A DNA stretch of 26,510 bases from Larix sibirica (lineage: Eukaryota > Streptophyta > Pinopsida > Pinales > Pinaceae), in assembly GCA_004151065.3 (NCBI GenBank), contig NWUY0300010494.1, positions 39,216-65,725 of the forward strand, read 5' to 3'. A model generated the notes under the pieces. That model was not told the origin of the DNA and did no database searches. It saw only the letters and a list, made by a program, of their open reading frames with translations. This document shows, one piece after another, positions 1 to 10,232 of the stretch; position 1 is the stretch's first letter, and the number at the start of each line of letters is the position of its first letter. Both the position numbers and the translations under genes were made by a program.

Positions 1-420
1 CTAAGCTGCACGCAGCTCTTGTTTTTTTTATTTCAAAAGTGTATTTGAATCATTTATGTACTAATAACGCATGCACATTGTTGTTGAATTAAAAATTGAC
101 CCTAAAACCATTAGCAATCCCTTTGTATGGAATAAATACTCCTTCAATGGAATATGGGACTTATTAAAGAGTTAGCATACAAATAGTAGGTCTCTTGGCC
201 TAAATGATGCAATAGGGTCTAAAATAAATGGACTTCAATGCATTATAAAACTTTTTAGGACATGGTTTGGGCCAAAAAACTAACCTTGACATAGACACCA
301 CTTCTATAAATCAAACATTTAATATGAAGAAAAAAGTAAAATCATTAAGTGCTTCGATAGTAGTCTCTAGTTATTTTTATAATGTTGTGTCAGGTATATT
401 TGTCCTACTAAAGTGTTATG
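1..420. other. AT-rich intergenic DNA, no gene seen
   Basis: No open frame of useful length, no RNA gene and no recognisable element was seen here. The stretch leads into the degenerate repeat array that becomes evident from about 420. Confidence 0.5.
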
Positions 421-1625
421 GGAGCCATACATAGGTTATTGAGCACTAAGAATGGCTCTCAAAGTCAACAAACATCAACAAACATCAAGGGAGGAAAACA
501 AGGCCCTTATATCATGAAAATTTCTTGAAATCAATTACCATGAAAAAGAACATGGAGCTACATCTCTCTAGGATATCATTGGCATTTTTTGGCCTCAAAA
601 GTGGTATACAAGAACCATGAGTAGGTTTTATAAACTAGAAATTTTCATCTAAGAATAAACATGGTCAGGGGAAACAACTACCTTAAGCCCTAATTGAACC
701 TTCTTGAGCTCAAGCACCATGAATAACACATAAAAGCCATGACACGAGCCTTCTATAGGGAGTCTTTGGAATCCAAGTTGAATATGGGTGTCACTATAAG
801 GTCTTGTGCATCAGTAGAGAGAAAAAAAATACCCCCATCCCTAAACCTCGTTTCTTGGGCTCAAGCACCATGAACAATTCCTTGAACCACCATATATGAA
901 CTATGTAGAGTATAATTCACTTGCAATTGGATACATGTGTCATGATAAGATTAGTTGTGAAATAGGAATGGGTCTTGAGGTATAACCAAGGCCAGGTATT
1001 GACAACAAGCTCATTATGCCCTAATTGAATCTTCATAAGATTAAGTGCCATGAGAAACAACTACAACCCATGAACCTTCTTATGCTATATCATTGAACAC
1101 ATCCATGACACATCCTTGAATCACCATATAGGACATTTACAAGGTGTATTTGTCCTATTAGAGTGGTATGTGCACAATGATTAAACCATAACATAGGCCC
1201 TAAATAGGCATGTGTCTCAATCCCACACCATTAATGTTTCTCAAGTCCATGATCGGCAATATTTATCATTGGAGCAGGACACAGGGGGCATGAGTAGTTT
1301 TTGTGCACTAGAAATTGATCTTGAGGTGTAAAAATGGTGAAGGGAAGGAGGGGGGGATAAGGGTCTCAAATCCTAATTGAACCTTCTCAATCTTAGAGAC
1401 CATGGTTAGGGGAGTAGAACATATGGGCCTTCTTCTGTAAACATCATTTCTTGAGCTCAAACACCATTAATGACACTTGCAAACCACAATGTAATTCCTT
1501 TGGCATTAGCTTTGGATGTGTATGAGAGTAGGAGGGTTTACACAATAAGGATGGATCATAAGAACATAGCCATGTTTAAGGAAGAAAAACAATAACCTCT
1601 ACATATTGTTGAATATTCTTGTGCA
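420..1625. repeat. Degenerate tandem-repeat array, first part
   Basis: The sequence is built from diverged copies of one phrase. A recognisable core is GAGCTCAAGCACCATGAAC, which recurs with changes near 705, 857, 1036 and 1451. It is followed by versions of a phrase about an accompanying AAACCACNACAT, then GGGAGTCTTTGG, then ATGGGTNCCATTA, then GGTCTTGAGG and CATGGTCAAGGGGAAACAA. Spacing between cores is roughly 150-240 bp. No reading frame is conserved between copies, so it is noncoding. Blocks of this part recur about 2.17-2.20 kb downstream: GGGAGTCTTT at 758 and 2927, GGTCTTGAGG at 971 and 3174, and TAAATAGG before TGTGTCTCAATCCCACAC at 1201 and 3393. This shows a higher-order repeat. 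Family unknown. Confidence 0.75.
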
Positions 1626-1651
1626 ATCTGAATGTAATATCTATGTTAGAG

Positions 1652-1712
1652 GTGAGAAATTTCTCTCGATGTTTCAAACCGTAAAGTAGGTCCATCTTCA
1701 GGAGAATTGGAA
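1652..1712 (-). ncRNA. Hammerhead-ribozyme-like motif, probably a fossil, in the Penelope 3' tail
   Basis: On the minus strand the two conserved hammerhead core strings occur in the right order and spacing. CTGAAGA (1701 down to 1695) fits the CUGANGA box, and GAAAC (1675 down to 1671) supplies the GAAA box. Between them GGACC and GGTTT can pair, with two G-U wobbles, as helix II around an 8-nt loop (1694-1676). The bases after GAAAC read ATC, where a GUC would be expected at a minimal helix III and cleavage site; this is a single CpG-type change. AATTCTC before the first box (1708-1702) can partly pair with GAGAGAAATT after the cleavage position (1667-1658) as helix I. Penelope-like elements are known to carry hammerheads with very short helix III. 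Activity is doubtful because of the ATC change and the decayed neighbour. Confidence 0.5.
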
Positions 1713-1825
1713 CAACTCACGATTCCCTCGATTTTGATTTTTTAAGATATTAATAATCTAAAAATAAATCAAATAATGACTTTTCAATGGTTAAGGTAGG
1801 TTGTGTTCTTAGCATTGAAAAATCA

Positions 1826-2190
1826 TTAAGAGGACGCTGCATTTTTAGGATGCTGTATAACTAGCTTCCAAGCTTCTTTTAACTTCAAACCATTGTCCCA
1901 GTTAATATTATTATCACATTTTTCAATTTATATAGCTTCTCTTATTTATGTTGTGTAATAGTGTGGGATTCTTGTTAACACTCTTGAATCCTCCAAGCAT
2001 ATGTTATGACTAGAGGTGTGCAAATGCTCAATAGTGACATTTTTTTATCCTTTCATGGTGTATATCCGCACTATACTCCTTTAGCCTAGTTTTGATTGAG
2101 CGACTTGTTTCACCAATCTACACCTTTCCACAAGAACATGGAATGGCATACACGCCTTTATAAATATTTTTCTCAAGTTTAAGATATTGG
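1826..2190 (-). pseudogene. Penelope-like element GIY-YIG endonuclease remnant
   Basis: Reading the minus strand from about 2190 down gives a peptide with NIYKGVYAIPCSCGKV, a stop, then IGETSRSIKTRLKEY. After a frameshift it continues with EHLHTSSHNICLEDSRVLTR and then REAI, a stop, IEKCDNNINWDNGLKLKEAW and KLVIQ, with a stop codon at 1826. This is the C-terminal GIY-YIG nuclease of Penelope-like retroelements. The GVY and (Y)IG strands, the cysteine pair C-S-C, the catalytic-type arginine in the TSRS segment and the glutamate in REA are all in place. The first Y of YIG is now a stop (TAG), another stop interrupts the REA...IEK helix, and there is at least one frameshift, so it is dead. The reverse transcriptase is missing, consistent with 5' truncation. 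It sits as an insertion inside the satellite-like array, with the hammerhead-like motif about 115 bp downstream. I recognise the family with good confidence; assignment to the conifer 'Dryad' group is inference. Confidence 0.8.
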
Positions 2191-5160
2191 AAGAAGTCCT
2201 TGAACCAACAGATGAGTCCTTTATAAGGGTTCTTTATAGGCCTCCAAGTGGGATATTGCTTCCATTACTAGGTCTCGTGCACTATAAATAATTTTTTACT
2301 TTGAAAAATGGTCAAGGGGCATAAAAAAAATCATTAATCCATGATTAACCATTATTTAGATGAATCACCATGAAAAAAACCCCAAAAACCCGACATAATC
2401 ACTCACTAAAGGTATTTGTCCTAAGAGTTGGATATGGCTACCATTAATATGGTTTATGTAGGTTAGAGATGTGTCTCAGGTCCTTTATCATAGTCATGGT
2501 ATGGAAACAATATCCTTAAGCTATTGACCATGGTTGGGTCATGAAAACAACAATACCATACCCTAAACATAGCTTCTTAGGGCTAGGTTCCATGAACTCG
2601 TCCACATACTACCACACAATACCATGGATGGGTTGCAGGGTCTTGACCATAATTAAAGAATCAAGTAAAGTGCCTTAGGATATTATTGAAGATTCTCAAG
2701 AGCAATATCCTTGAACAATTTATTGAACTAATAGACAAGAATTTTGTAGGGTGTATCTAACCTCTGAGTGGAATACATGCACCATGAGTGCATTTTATAC
2801 ACTAGGAGTTTGTGTTGAGACATAAACATGGTAAAATGTTGAAACAAATGCCTTAATCCCTAGTTGAACCTTCATAATCTCAAGCACTGTGAAAAACACT
2901 AAAAGCCACAAAATGATCCCTCGTTGGGGAGTCTTTAGCATCTATGTTTAATATGGGTACCATTATGAGGCCTTGGGCATGATGAATGGGTCTTGGATCC
3001 TTGACCATAGTTGAGAGAGAGAGAGAAATAAGATCCCCCAACTCTAAACCTTTCTTCTTAGGTTACAACACCATGGATGATTCCTTAAACAGCCACAAAC
3101 GACATTTGTAGTGGACCATTCACCTCTAATTAGGATGTGGGTGTCAAGACTATGTTAGTTTGAACCAAGGATGGGTCTTGAGGTCTAACCATGGTCATAG
3201 GAGGACAACAAGGCCCTTTTTTTCTAAATGAATATTTTCAATCTCAAGTTCCATGAACAACATCTACAACCCATGAATATTTGCAAACTACAAAGATAAA
3301 CACATCCCCTATCCACTACACAAGACCCTCCTAGGATACCTTCCGAACATAAGAGGCATGTAGGTGCCATTATTAAACTACAACACAAGCCCTAAATAGG
3401 ATTGTGTCTCAATCCCACACTAAGAATGCTTCTCATGTCCACATCGATCGAGGTTATATTATCATTAGATCAGTGGGGCATTAGTACCATGAATAGATTG
3501 AGTGCATTGAAAATAGGTGGGAAGGAATAACATTATCAAGGAGGGAACAAGGGGATTTATTCCTAGTAAATGAAACTTCTTGAGATCAAGCACCATTTTT
3601 AGGTGGAGAAGGGTAGAATTTTAGGCCTAAACATTGCTTCTTGTGGATAATAATCATGAACTATACTTGCAAACACAACACAAGCCCTCTCTAGGGGTTA
3701 TTTTTTTATCAAAACTGAATATGGATTCCATTTGGATGTTTTACACATCAATCATGGCTAATGTGGCCTTAAGAATGATGAATGAAAAAAAAACATCAGG
3801 ATATTATTGTATCTTCTGAAGATCAAGATCCTTGGACTAGTCCTCAAACACATTAGACCTTTGTATGGGTCCTTTGCAAACTTCTGAGTGGGATATGGGT
3901 TCTATGAGTAGGTTTTATGAACTAGAAGTGGGCCTTTAAACATAAACATGGTTAACAGGGAAACTGAGGCCTTAAAACCTACTTAAATTTTCTTGATCTC
4001 AAACACCATAAACAAAACCTATAAACCATGACATAAGCCCTCATCAGGGGGTATTTTGCGTAGGAGTTTTATATGGGTTCCATTAAGATTTTTTATAAAT
4101 TGCATGGATCTTGTCACCTTGAACATATCCATGGAAGGGAAACAATGTTCAATATTTTAACCATGGTTGGGGGAGGGAAGCAACAACCTCATGCTCTAAA
4201 CATAGCTTCTTAAGATTAAGCACCATGAACATATACTCCTCAAACCACCACATGGGACCATGGATATTTCTTGGGGCCTTGACCATTATCAACTAATCAA
4301 AACAAGTTCCTTAAGATCTTATCGAAGCTTCATCATATTAGGATCCTTGAACTAACACATAGGAACTTTGTAAGGGGTCATTGGGCTCTAAGGAGGATAC
4401 AAGAAACATGATTAGGTTTTGTGCATTAGATATATGTGTATAATAATGAACATGGTCAAGGTATAAACAATATCCTAAATCCATAAATGAACCTTGTTGA
4501 GCTCAAGCATCATGAACAATAGTTAGAAAGCATGACATAAATCCTCTCAAGGGAGTCTTTATTACCTTAGTTGAATATCCACATCATTAATAGGTCTTAG
4601 GAATCATGGATGGATATTAGGTTCATAGATATAATTGATGGAAGGAAACAATATTCTCTAACCCTAAACCTTTCTTTTGAGTCCCAAGAACCATGGAAAT
4701 ATCTTCAAACCACAACATCTTACCTTTGTTGCTTATCAATTGCTTCAAGGGTACTATGGGTGGCATTACTATGTTAGTTGTGCATGAAAAATCGATCAAG
4801 AGGTATAGTGAAGGTCATGATAGGAAAAAAGGTATTTTTTCCCTAAATGATGTTTCTTGGGCTCAATCATTGTCGAAAACATCTACAATCCACAAAACCT
4901 TGCCTCTCATGGGCATATTTTGATTATGATTATTTAACCAAGAGACATTAGGATGTTTTCAATAACACATATGGGTCTTTGCATCTTAACAATGGTCATG
5001 GAAGTATGAGAAGGGCCATGGGAATTTGACATGACATCTCAACCTCAAGTGTCATTAAAGATGCATCGAATATATAGGACCTCTTTATGGATATTTTTCC
5101 TCTATGTGGGATATGGTTGTCATTAATTGGTTTTGGGTAGTAGTTATGGGTCTAGGGCCA
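2190..5160. repeat. Degenerate tandem-repeat array, second part, with 1.6-kb higher-order period
   Basis: This continues the array of the first part. Core phrases recur near 2877, 3063, 3241, 3580, 4212 and 4498. A higher-order unit of about 1.62-1.63 kb is visible: GGGAGTCTTT at 2927 recurs at 4551, and ATGTTAGTT at 3152 recurs at 4771. Counting the first part, there are about two and a half higher-order copies: about 660-2820 (with the Penelope insertion), 2820-4450, and 4450 to the foldback. Copies are well diverged and contain many indels, so the array is old. Small open frames at 3634-3819 and 4693-4923 are chance frames within the repeat and are not conserved in the other copies. Confidence 0.75.
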
Positions 5161-5482
5161 TAAACCAAGGAAAAAATGATAAAAAATGTTCCTTATGCAG
5201 GAAAATGATCATTCTAGGCCTTAAACATTGTGAAAAATGCCTCCAACCATGACACATGATGAGGTATTTGACCCTCGAAGTGACATTCCAAGCACCATTT
5301 CGTAGTTTCTTGCAAAGGGAATTGCACAAAACTACCAAATGGTTCTTGGAATGTCACTCGAGGGTTAAAGGCCTCATAGAGAAGGAATGTGTCATGGTTG
5401 GAGGAATTGTTCACACTATTTGAGGCCTAGATAGGTCCTTTTCCCTTAAAATGAGATTTCATTGCTAAACATTCCTTGTTTA
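5161..5482. repeat. Long imperfect inverted repeat (foldback) at the array end
   Basis: The left arm (about 5161-5305) and the right arm (about 5325-5482) are reverse complements with mismatches and small indels, around a spacer of about 20 bp near 5315. The best-paired blocks are CTAGGCC at 5214-5220 with GGCCTAG near 5425-5431, CCTCCAACCATGACACAT with its complement near 5388-5405, GACATTCCAAG with CTTGGAATGTC near 5345-5355, and ACCCTCGA with TCGAGGGT. The left arm resembles the array unit (a CTCCAACCATGACACA phrase), so this looks like an inverted copy of the terminal array unit. A transcript would form a hairpin with arms longer than 100 nt. Two overlapping small minus-strand frames here are by-products of the palindrome. 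Confidence 0.8.
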
Positions 5483-5792
5483 AACATGTCAAAGGTGAGA
5501 GAGTTTTTCATGGTTTTCATTTTATGTGTGAAATAATGCTTATGCATTATTAACACATATGTTCCTATAAATTTAAAATAAATAAGCAGGATTGTCTCTT
5601 TTCCACTACATGTTGGACAAGTTGGCTACTATGGTTTTATCTTTGGATTGAGAAACCTAGTGGTTGAATATCCATAAGAGAAAACACACTCAACCAATTT
5701 TTATCTCCATTTTCAACTAGGTTTTTCAATATGCTCCACATATTCATTATCGATAAAAGTATGCACAATTATAAAGCTATGTATGTAGTTTG

Positions 5793-5829
<37 letters not shown>

Positions 5830-6420
5830 AAAAAGATATGTTTCCAATTTTTCATTGATTTTATTTGTACGTATATCAAAACTATAAAATACATAGGTTT
5901 TTAGTTTCTAGTGTAAGATTTATCGTCTCATCGATCTAGAGAAAACAAACTATATGGTTCACAAGCATGGGCTACGACCTACACACTAAAAAAAAATGGA
6001 TTATTTATGTTAAGATCCTCAAAACCGATCTTAATGCTTGACCTCAAAATTTCAAGGTTTCACTGACTTATTTAATTGAAAAAAGTATAAATTAACATTA
6101 AAAGATATACAAAAATAGTGGTGAACAAGAACAAATTGTTATATAATACAAACTAATTTCATAAATTTTTTCATTTAGATACTAAATTGATATCTTAATG
6201 TGAACATATGCATTATATTTTTGAGGAAAAGTAACATACCACTATTATAATAATGTTATTTTTCTTAGTTAAATAAAAATTTCCATAAATAAAGTTTTAT
6301 ATATTCCAAAAGCCAATTTGAGTTCCTATTTCTCATCTTTTTACACCATATTCTAATAAGTTATACATATACCTTTTCTTTTGTAATCTAACTAATTATA
6401 TTAACAAAGGAAAATTGCAG
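5483..6420. other. AT-rich intergenic DNA with a compound microsatellite
   Basis: No gene seen. The only structured element is an alternating AT then GT tract at 5792-5829. The rest is A/T-rich with poly-A and poly-T runs and no recognisable coding similarity on either strand. Confidence 0.5.
5792..5829. repeat. Compound (AT)n(GT)n microsatellite
   Basis: About nine AT repeats are followed directly by about nine GT repeats. Such a tract is expected to vary in length between individuals. Confidence 0.95.
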
Positions 6421-6659
6421 AGTCTTAAGAAGTTGATTGATCACAAGGGAAGCCTGACCGGCTCCAAAACATTAGCTTGTCCTTAAGGGACCTCAAGGTT
6501 CTATATCTAGAGTTTTTAAGGATCCTATTTTTAATCATCCTAATCCTATCGTGAGAATTATAACAGGAGCAGGTTGAAGTTCTATAAGCATGACTATGGT
6601 AACTGGAAATAATAAAAATAAACATGGACCCTAGTGATGAGACTAAGTAGAATGTTCAT

Positions 6660-7250
6660 CGTCATCAAAAATAGTGATGAGAGGCACCGCATGAGCTAAG
6701 AGTAGTCCTCAACTTCACCGACTTTCTTGGAAAACTCAAATTTGATGGTAGCTTTTTCTATCAGGTTGATCTTAGCATTCATTTCCCTCGTCTATCCTAA
6801 AGTTTGTTAATCTACAAGAGAGTTTCCTTTTGCCCCTCCCTGTGATCTAGAAGAGCCTTACCCATCATTGATTTCATATGCCAATATAATAAGATCGTAC
6901 GAAAGTATTTGGTATCTCTAGTATGCAAAGTCCCTACATCTAGGATCCATAATTGCATTTCCTTTTCCATAGTCTCCTCATTCATTGTCTTCTACTCATG
7001 TGTCACCCACATTTATTCTGTCATTTCCTTTTGGAGTCTCATAGGGGTGTGTTGGTAGTAGTGAGTTGTTGAGGCCTTAGCCTCTTGCATAATCCTTGGA
7101 TAGTAGATGAATCATCGAAATTTGTGGTCATCTTGAGATCTAGAACCTTTGGGTTTTCCAACCATACTGTCGCTTGCTAGAGTGACTCTCTAAGAGCATC
7201 CAAAGTTGCGCATGTCCTCTTTCCTTGGAATCTCAGCATAGAGAGGTTAC
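6660..7250 (-). pseudogene. Possible unrecognised coding fossil
   Basis: On the minus strand, stop-interrupted segments read like protein. Examples are TVWLENPKVLDLKMTTNF followed by DDSSTIQGL (around 7170-7080), and REMNAKINLIEKATIKF followed by EFSKKVGEVEDY (around 6795-6710). The second is charged and could form a coiled coil. The base composition is less AT-rich than the neighbours. I do not recognise the family. It may be a transposon-derived or gag-like remnant, and chance is not excluded. Confidence 0.25.
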
Positions 7251-8270
7251 CTACAAAAATACCCCCCGAAGATGATTACATAATAAAAAAACAAATTTCC
7301 AAACCCACAACTATTTCCAAATTGCTCTATTGAGATTTCATGCCAACTCTTGCTTTTGGTGCATAATGGCCACATAATGATTAGAGTTAAGCTGGTGTCC
7401 TCTATCATCATTCTGATGGTGTTCTTGAACTCTCTATTTGTTAATTAACCATCTCCCATCCTTTGTCGGCACATGTAGAGGGATTTTCATCATGCCACAG
7501 TGAGGGTTCATAATTACCAGATGCCTAATGATTCCAAGAGCCATCTAAGGTTACATGCTTCAGAGTGCAGTTAGGTGGATCGATGGTCAAATGTTCAACC
7601 TAGGCCCTGGCTATCACATATCCATTGAGATACATCGTGGTTGCGATAGGTGTCCACATACGAAGGACCTCTCACCTTATTGTTTCCACACTCCAAAACC
7701 CAAATCAAGGAAAGTTATACACACACTTCAAACAATTCTTTGTATTAAATATATTTATGTTTCTCTAGATTTTCTTTACAACTAACATGTCATAATCATT
7801 ATCTAGCACCGATCCATATGCCATAAACCTTCGCATTAACAATGAGAAAATAAATTGAGACGATGATAAAATAACTATATGCTTCTACAATAATTAGTAA
7901 GTCTAGCAATTAATGTCAAATGATGTTGGACCTTGAATCTTATATCTTATAAGAATACAATACTAGGTTTGGCAGTAAATGTCACATGGTGTTATATCTT
8001 GAATGGTATACGTTGTAAGAATCCATAGGACAATAGGTGAACCTCTCACCCCTTATCATATTTCTATTTTTAGAAGAAAAAAAATGGAAAAATCGTCATA
8101 TGGGTCGTAGTTGTACTAGGTGGTTGGGTAATTAAACCGGTAAAGCTTTCGAATGAGTTTGAAACATGTTGAAAAAAAACAAAAAATTAAAGTATGGAAT
8201 ATGTTTAGGGATATTCTTTTCCGTAGTCCTAAAAGTCTCTAAGTGGAAATTGTCGTGTGGGAAATGAGGA
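7251..8270. other. Intergenic DNA, no gene recognised
   Basis: A 76-codon open frame at 7555-7785 resembles no family I know and shows no start context or neighbours that would support it. From 7440 to 7690 the composition is somewhat more balanced than the surroundings, which could mean an older coding remnant continuing from the 6660-7250 segment. A weak duplication of about 75 bp lies at 7915-8030 (the TGTCAAATGATGTTGGACC phrase against the TGTCACATGGTGTTATATC phrase). Confidence 0.4.
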
Positions 8271-8672
8271 GATGCCATTTATGGGGACCCTTAAATCAAT
8301 CGCTGCAATAATAATTGATTGGAACGATTTCATTACGTTATATTGGTAATGTGAGTCACAACATATTGACAAATAACATCACTTTTACTTTTTTACGGAT
8401 TTTGGAAGGGATCATATTTTGATTTGCAACTTAGCGTAAAGGGGTAGAGGACAAATTATAGATGCCATTTTTACGGGTCCCTTAAATCAATCAATCATTA
8501 GCTATAGGCATTTAAATTTCCAATTGATTTAAACTATAACTCATCAACTAATATTGGTATTGGGAATGACACCAAATTTAATATGACATCATTTAATTTT
8601 CCTTTTATGGATTTTGATGAGATCGAGATTTTGACTTGCATCAAGTTAGTAGAAAGGGGTAGATGACAGATT
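8271..8672. repeat. Diverged tandem duplication, period about 190 bp
   Basis: GATGCCATTT starts both copies at 8271 and 8461. Both continue with a GGG-ACCC or GGG-TCCC TTAAATCAATC phrase and later share ACATCA, a GGATTTTG phrase and AAAGGGGTAGA near the end. The copies differ by many substitutions and indels, so the event is old. The open frame at 8534-8749 on the minus strand overlaps the second copy and has no independent support. Confidence 0.75.
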
Positions 8673-8954
8673 TGAAGCACCTTGCCAGCGCACGCAGAAG
8701 GGACTTGGTCTACGTGTTGGCTTGTAACCTTTCTAAAGAAAAGTCTCACAACAGAGAGGCAGATGCCCTACATTATTATTCCTTGTCCTACAAGGAATAT
8801 AGAAACCAACTTGTCTAGAATTATGTGTAAAGTATTTTACTCGAATGTCTTGTTAGTAATATAACCAAACCAATGAGGATTTTAGTTGATACCTTTCAAC
8901 CATTTTATTGCAGGAGTATTTCATAAAAATTGACAATGACAACCTTGGTTGTTG

Positions 8955-9345
8955 TGTTGTCAGTGTCTTGGGATGTTGCATGTTATTTTTTTGAACTTTG
9001 TTTGCATGGAACTTATCCCATGCATATGGACACATAGTTGTAGGTACTAGGTGTCATGGACACATAGTTGTAGGTACTAGGTGTCATGGCTTTCTGCCAA
9101 TTTCCAAAAGACATCACTAACCATAAAGCTAGTGATTATTTCCTTTATTTTGATGTTCATTGCGATGTTGCGTGCTACATTTTGAAATTTGTGTTGCATG
9201 GGGCCTTATTCCATGCATATGAACACATAGTTGTAGCCTGTAGGTGCTATGTGTTATGGCTTTCTTCAATTTTCCAAACATATCACTGATCAAGCTAGTC
9301 ATTATTTCTTTTATTTTGGTTGCATCTATCAATGGGCATTCCAAT
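8955..9345. repeat. Tandem duplication of about 200 bp with a 30-bp inner duplication
   Basis: The two copies share GATGTTGC, TTGCATGG, CCATGCATATG, ACACATAGTTGTAG and ATGGCTTTCT, then a phrase ending CTAG followed by TGATTATTTC or TCATTATTTC. The first copy contains an exact extra 30-bp tandem duplication: CACATAGTTGTAGGTACTAG starts at 9031 and again at 9061. The perfect inner copy is younger than the outer duplication. Confidence 0.85.
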
Positions 9346-9430
9346 GTGTTTATTTATGGTTTTTCCAATGTAGTAAATTGCATCTATGAATGAGCATTCC
9401 AATGTGTATATTTATTGTTTTTCCAATGTT
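9322..9430. repeat. 58-bp tandem duplication
   Basis: GCATCTATCAATGGGCATTC at 9322 is repeated with few changes from 9380. Both copies end in a TTTTTCCAATGT phrase. Confidence 0.9.
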
Positions 9431-9516
9431 AAAAAAATGAAATAATGGTGGTAAGTCAATCGAAAATTATTAAAGGGAAATGATTGTTTTATGTCAGGGG
9501 CCTTTGAAAAGCTCAA

Positions 9517-10098
9517 GACAACATTAAGACCGTTCAAAAAACTACTATACCCTTTGGTATGTTTGTGTTATGATTAGTAGTTTCTTGTTATTCATTTAAA
9601 AAAAATAAAACATAAAAGTATATAGAAATTTAAAACATAAAAAATTCAAAACATAAAAGTATATAGCATTTGGAATGAAATAGAATTAGAATTTGGAATG
9701 TAATAGAATTATACATGTTTCTTTCACATATATGAATTTTAAAATTTTGTACTAGGAAATTAAATTCTATTCAAATATTAATTAATTATAATCACATGCA
9801 AATTGCTGGACAACATTAGGACCGTTCAAAAAACTACTATACCCTTTGGTATATTTGTGTTATGTTTAGTAGTTTCTTGTTATTCATTTAAAAAAAATAA
9901 AACATAAAAGTATATAGAAATTTAAAACATAAAAAATTCAAAACATAAAAGTATATAGCATTTGGAATGAAATAGAATTAGAATTTGGAATGTAATAGAA
10001 TTATACATGTTTCTTTCACATATATGAATTTTAAAATTTTGTACTAGGAAATTAAATTCTATGCAAATATTAATTAATTATAGTCACATGCAAATTGT
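9517..10098. repeat. Recent 292-bp tandem duplication
   Basis: Copy one (9517-9808) and copy two (9809 to about 10098) are almost identical over their whole length, with only a handful of differences (for example GACAACATTAAGACCG against GACAACATTAGGACCG, and TATTCAAATA against TATGCAAATA). The near identity shows a recent event. The unit is strongly AT-rich and noncoding. Confidence 0.95.
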
Positions 10099-10232
10099 TT
10101 GTATATATGTGAGGGACAAAAGAATGATAACCCTACACAAAAGTACACAACCCCTTTCTAGTACCTTAAGATGGGATGTGCATTAGGTGTTGAGAGAACA
10201 ATGAACAATGCCTCACAATAAGATTGCCGAGC

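Larger units (their letters stand above)
1625..2190 (-). mobile_element. 5'-truncated Penelope-like retroelement insertion
   Basis: Boundaries come from comparing array copies. Left of this segment, matching array blocks lie about 2,170-2,200 bp apart. Right of it, the offset drops to about 1,630 bp (CCTTGAAC near 2198 against CCTTGGAC near 3828). The next pair of array copies also shows about 1,620 bp. The extra 550-570 bp is therefore an insertion that only the first array copy carries. It contains the GIY-YIG remnant, a short 3' tail and the hammerhead-like motif, and no reverse transcriptase. I could not find a clear target-site duplication, and the ends are good to perhaps 15 bp. Confidence 0.7.

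Noticed and set aside
3634-4923. Small frames of 61 and 76 codons in the degenerate array
   Set aside because: The frames are not kept in the sister copies of the array and encode nothing recognisable.
5144-5414. Two minus-strand frames of 64 and 66 codons
   Set aside because: They lie within the foldback and follow from its symmetry; no coding signature.
8534-9344. Five small frames of 60-71 codons on both strands
   Set aside because: All overlap local duplications, have no family resemblance, and overlap one another on opposite strands.
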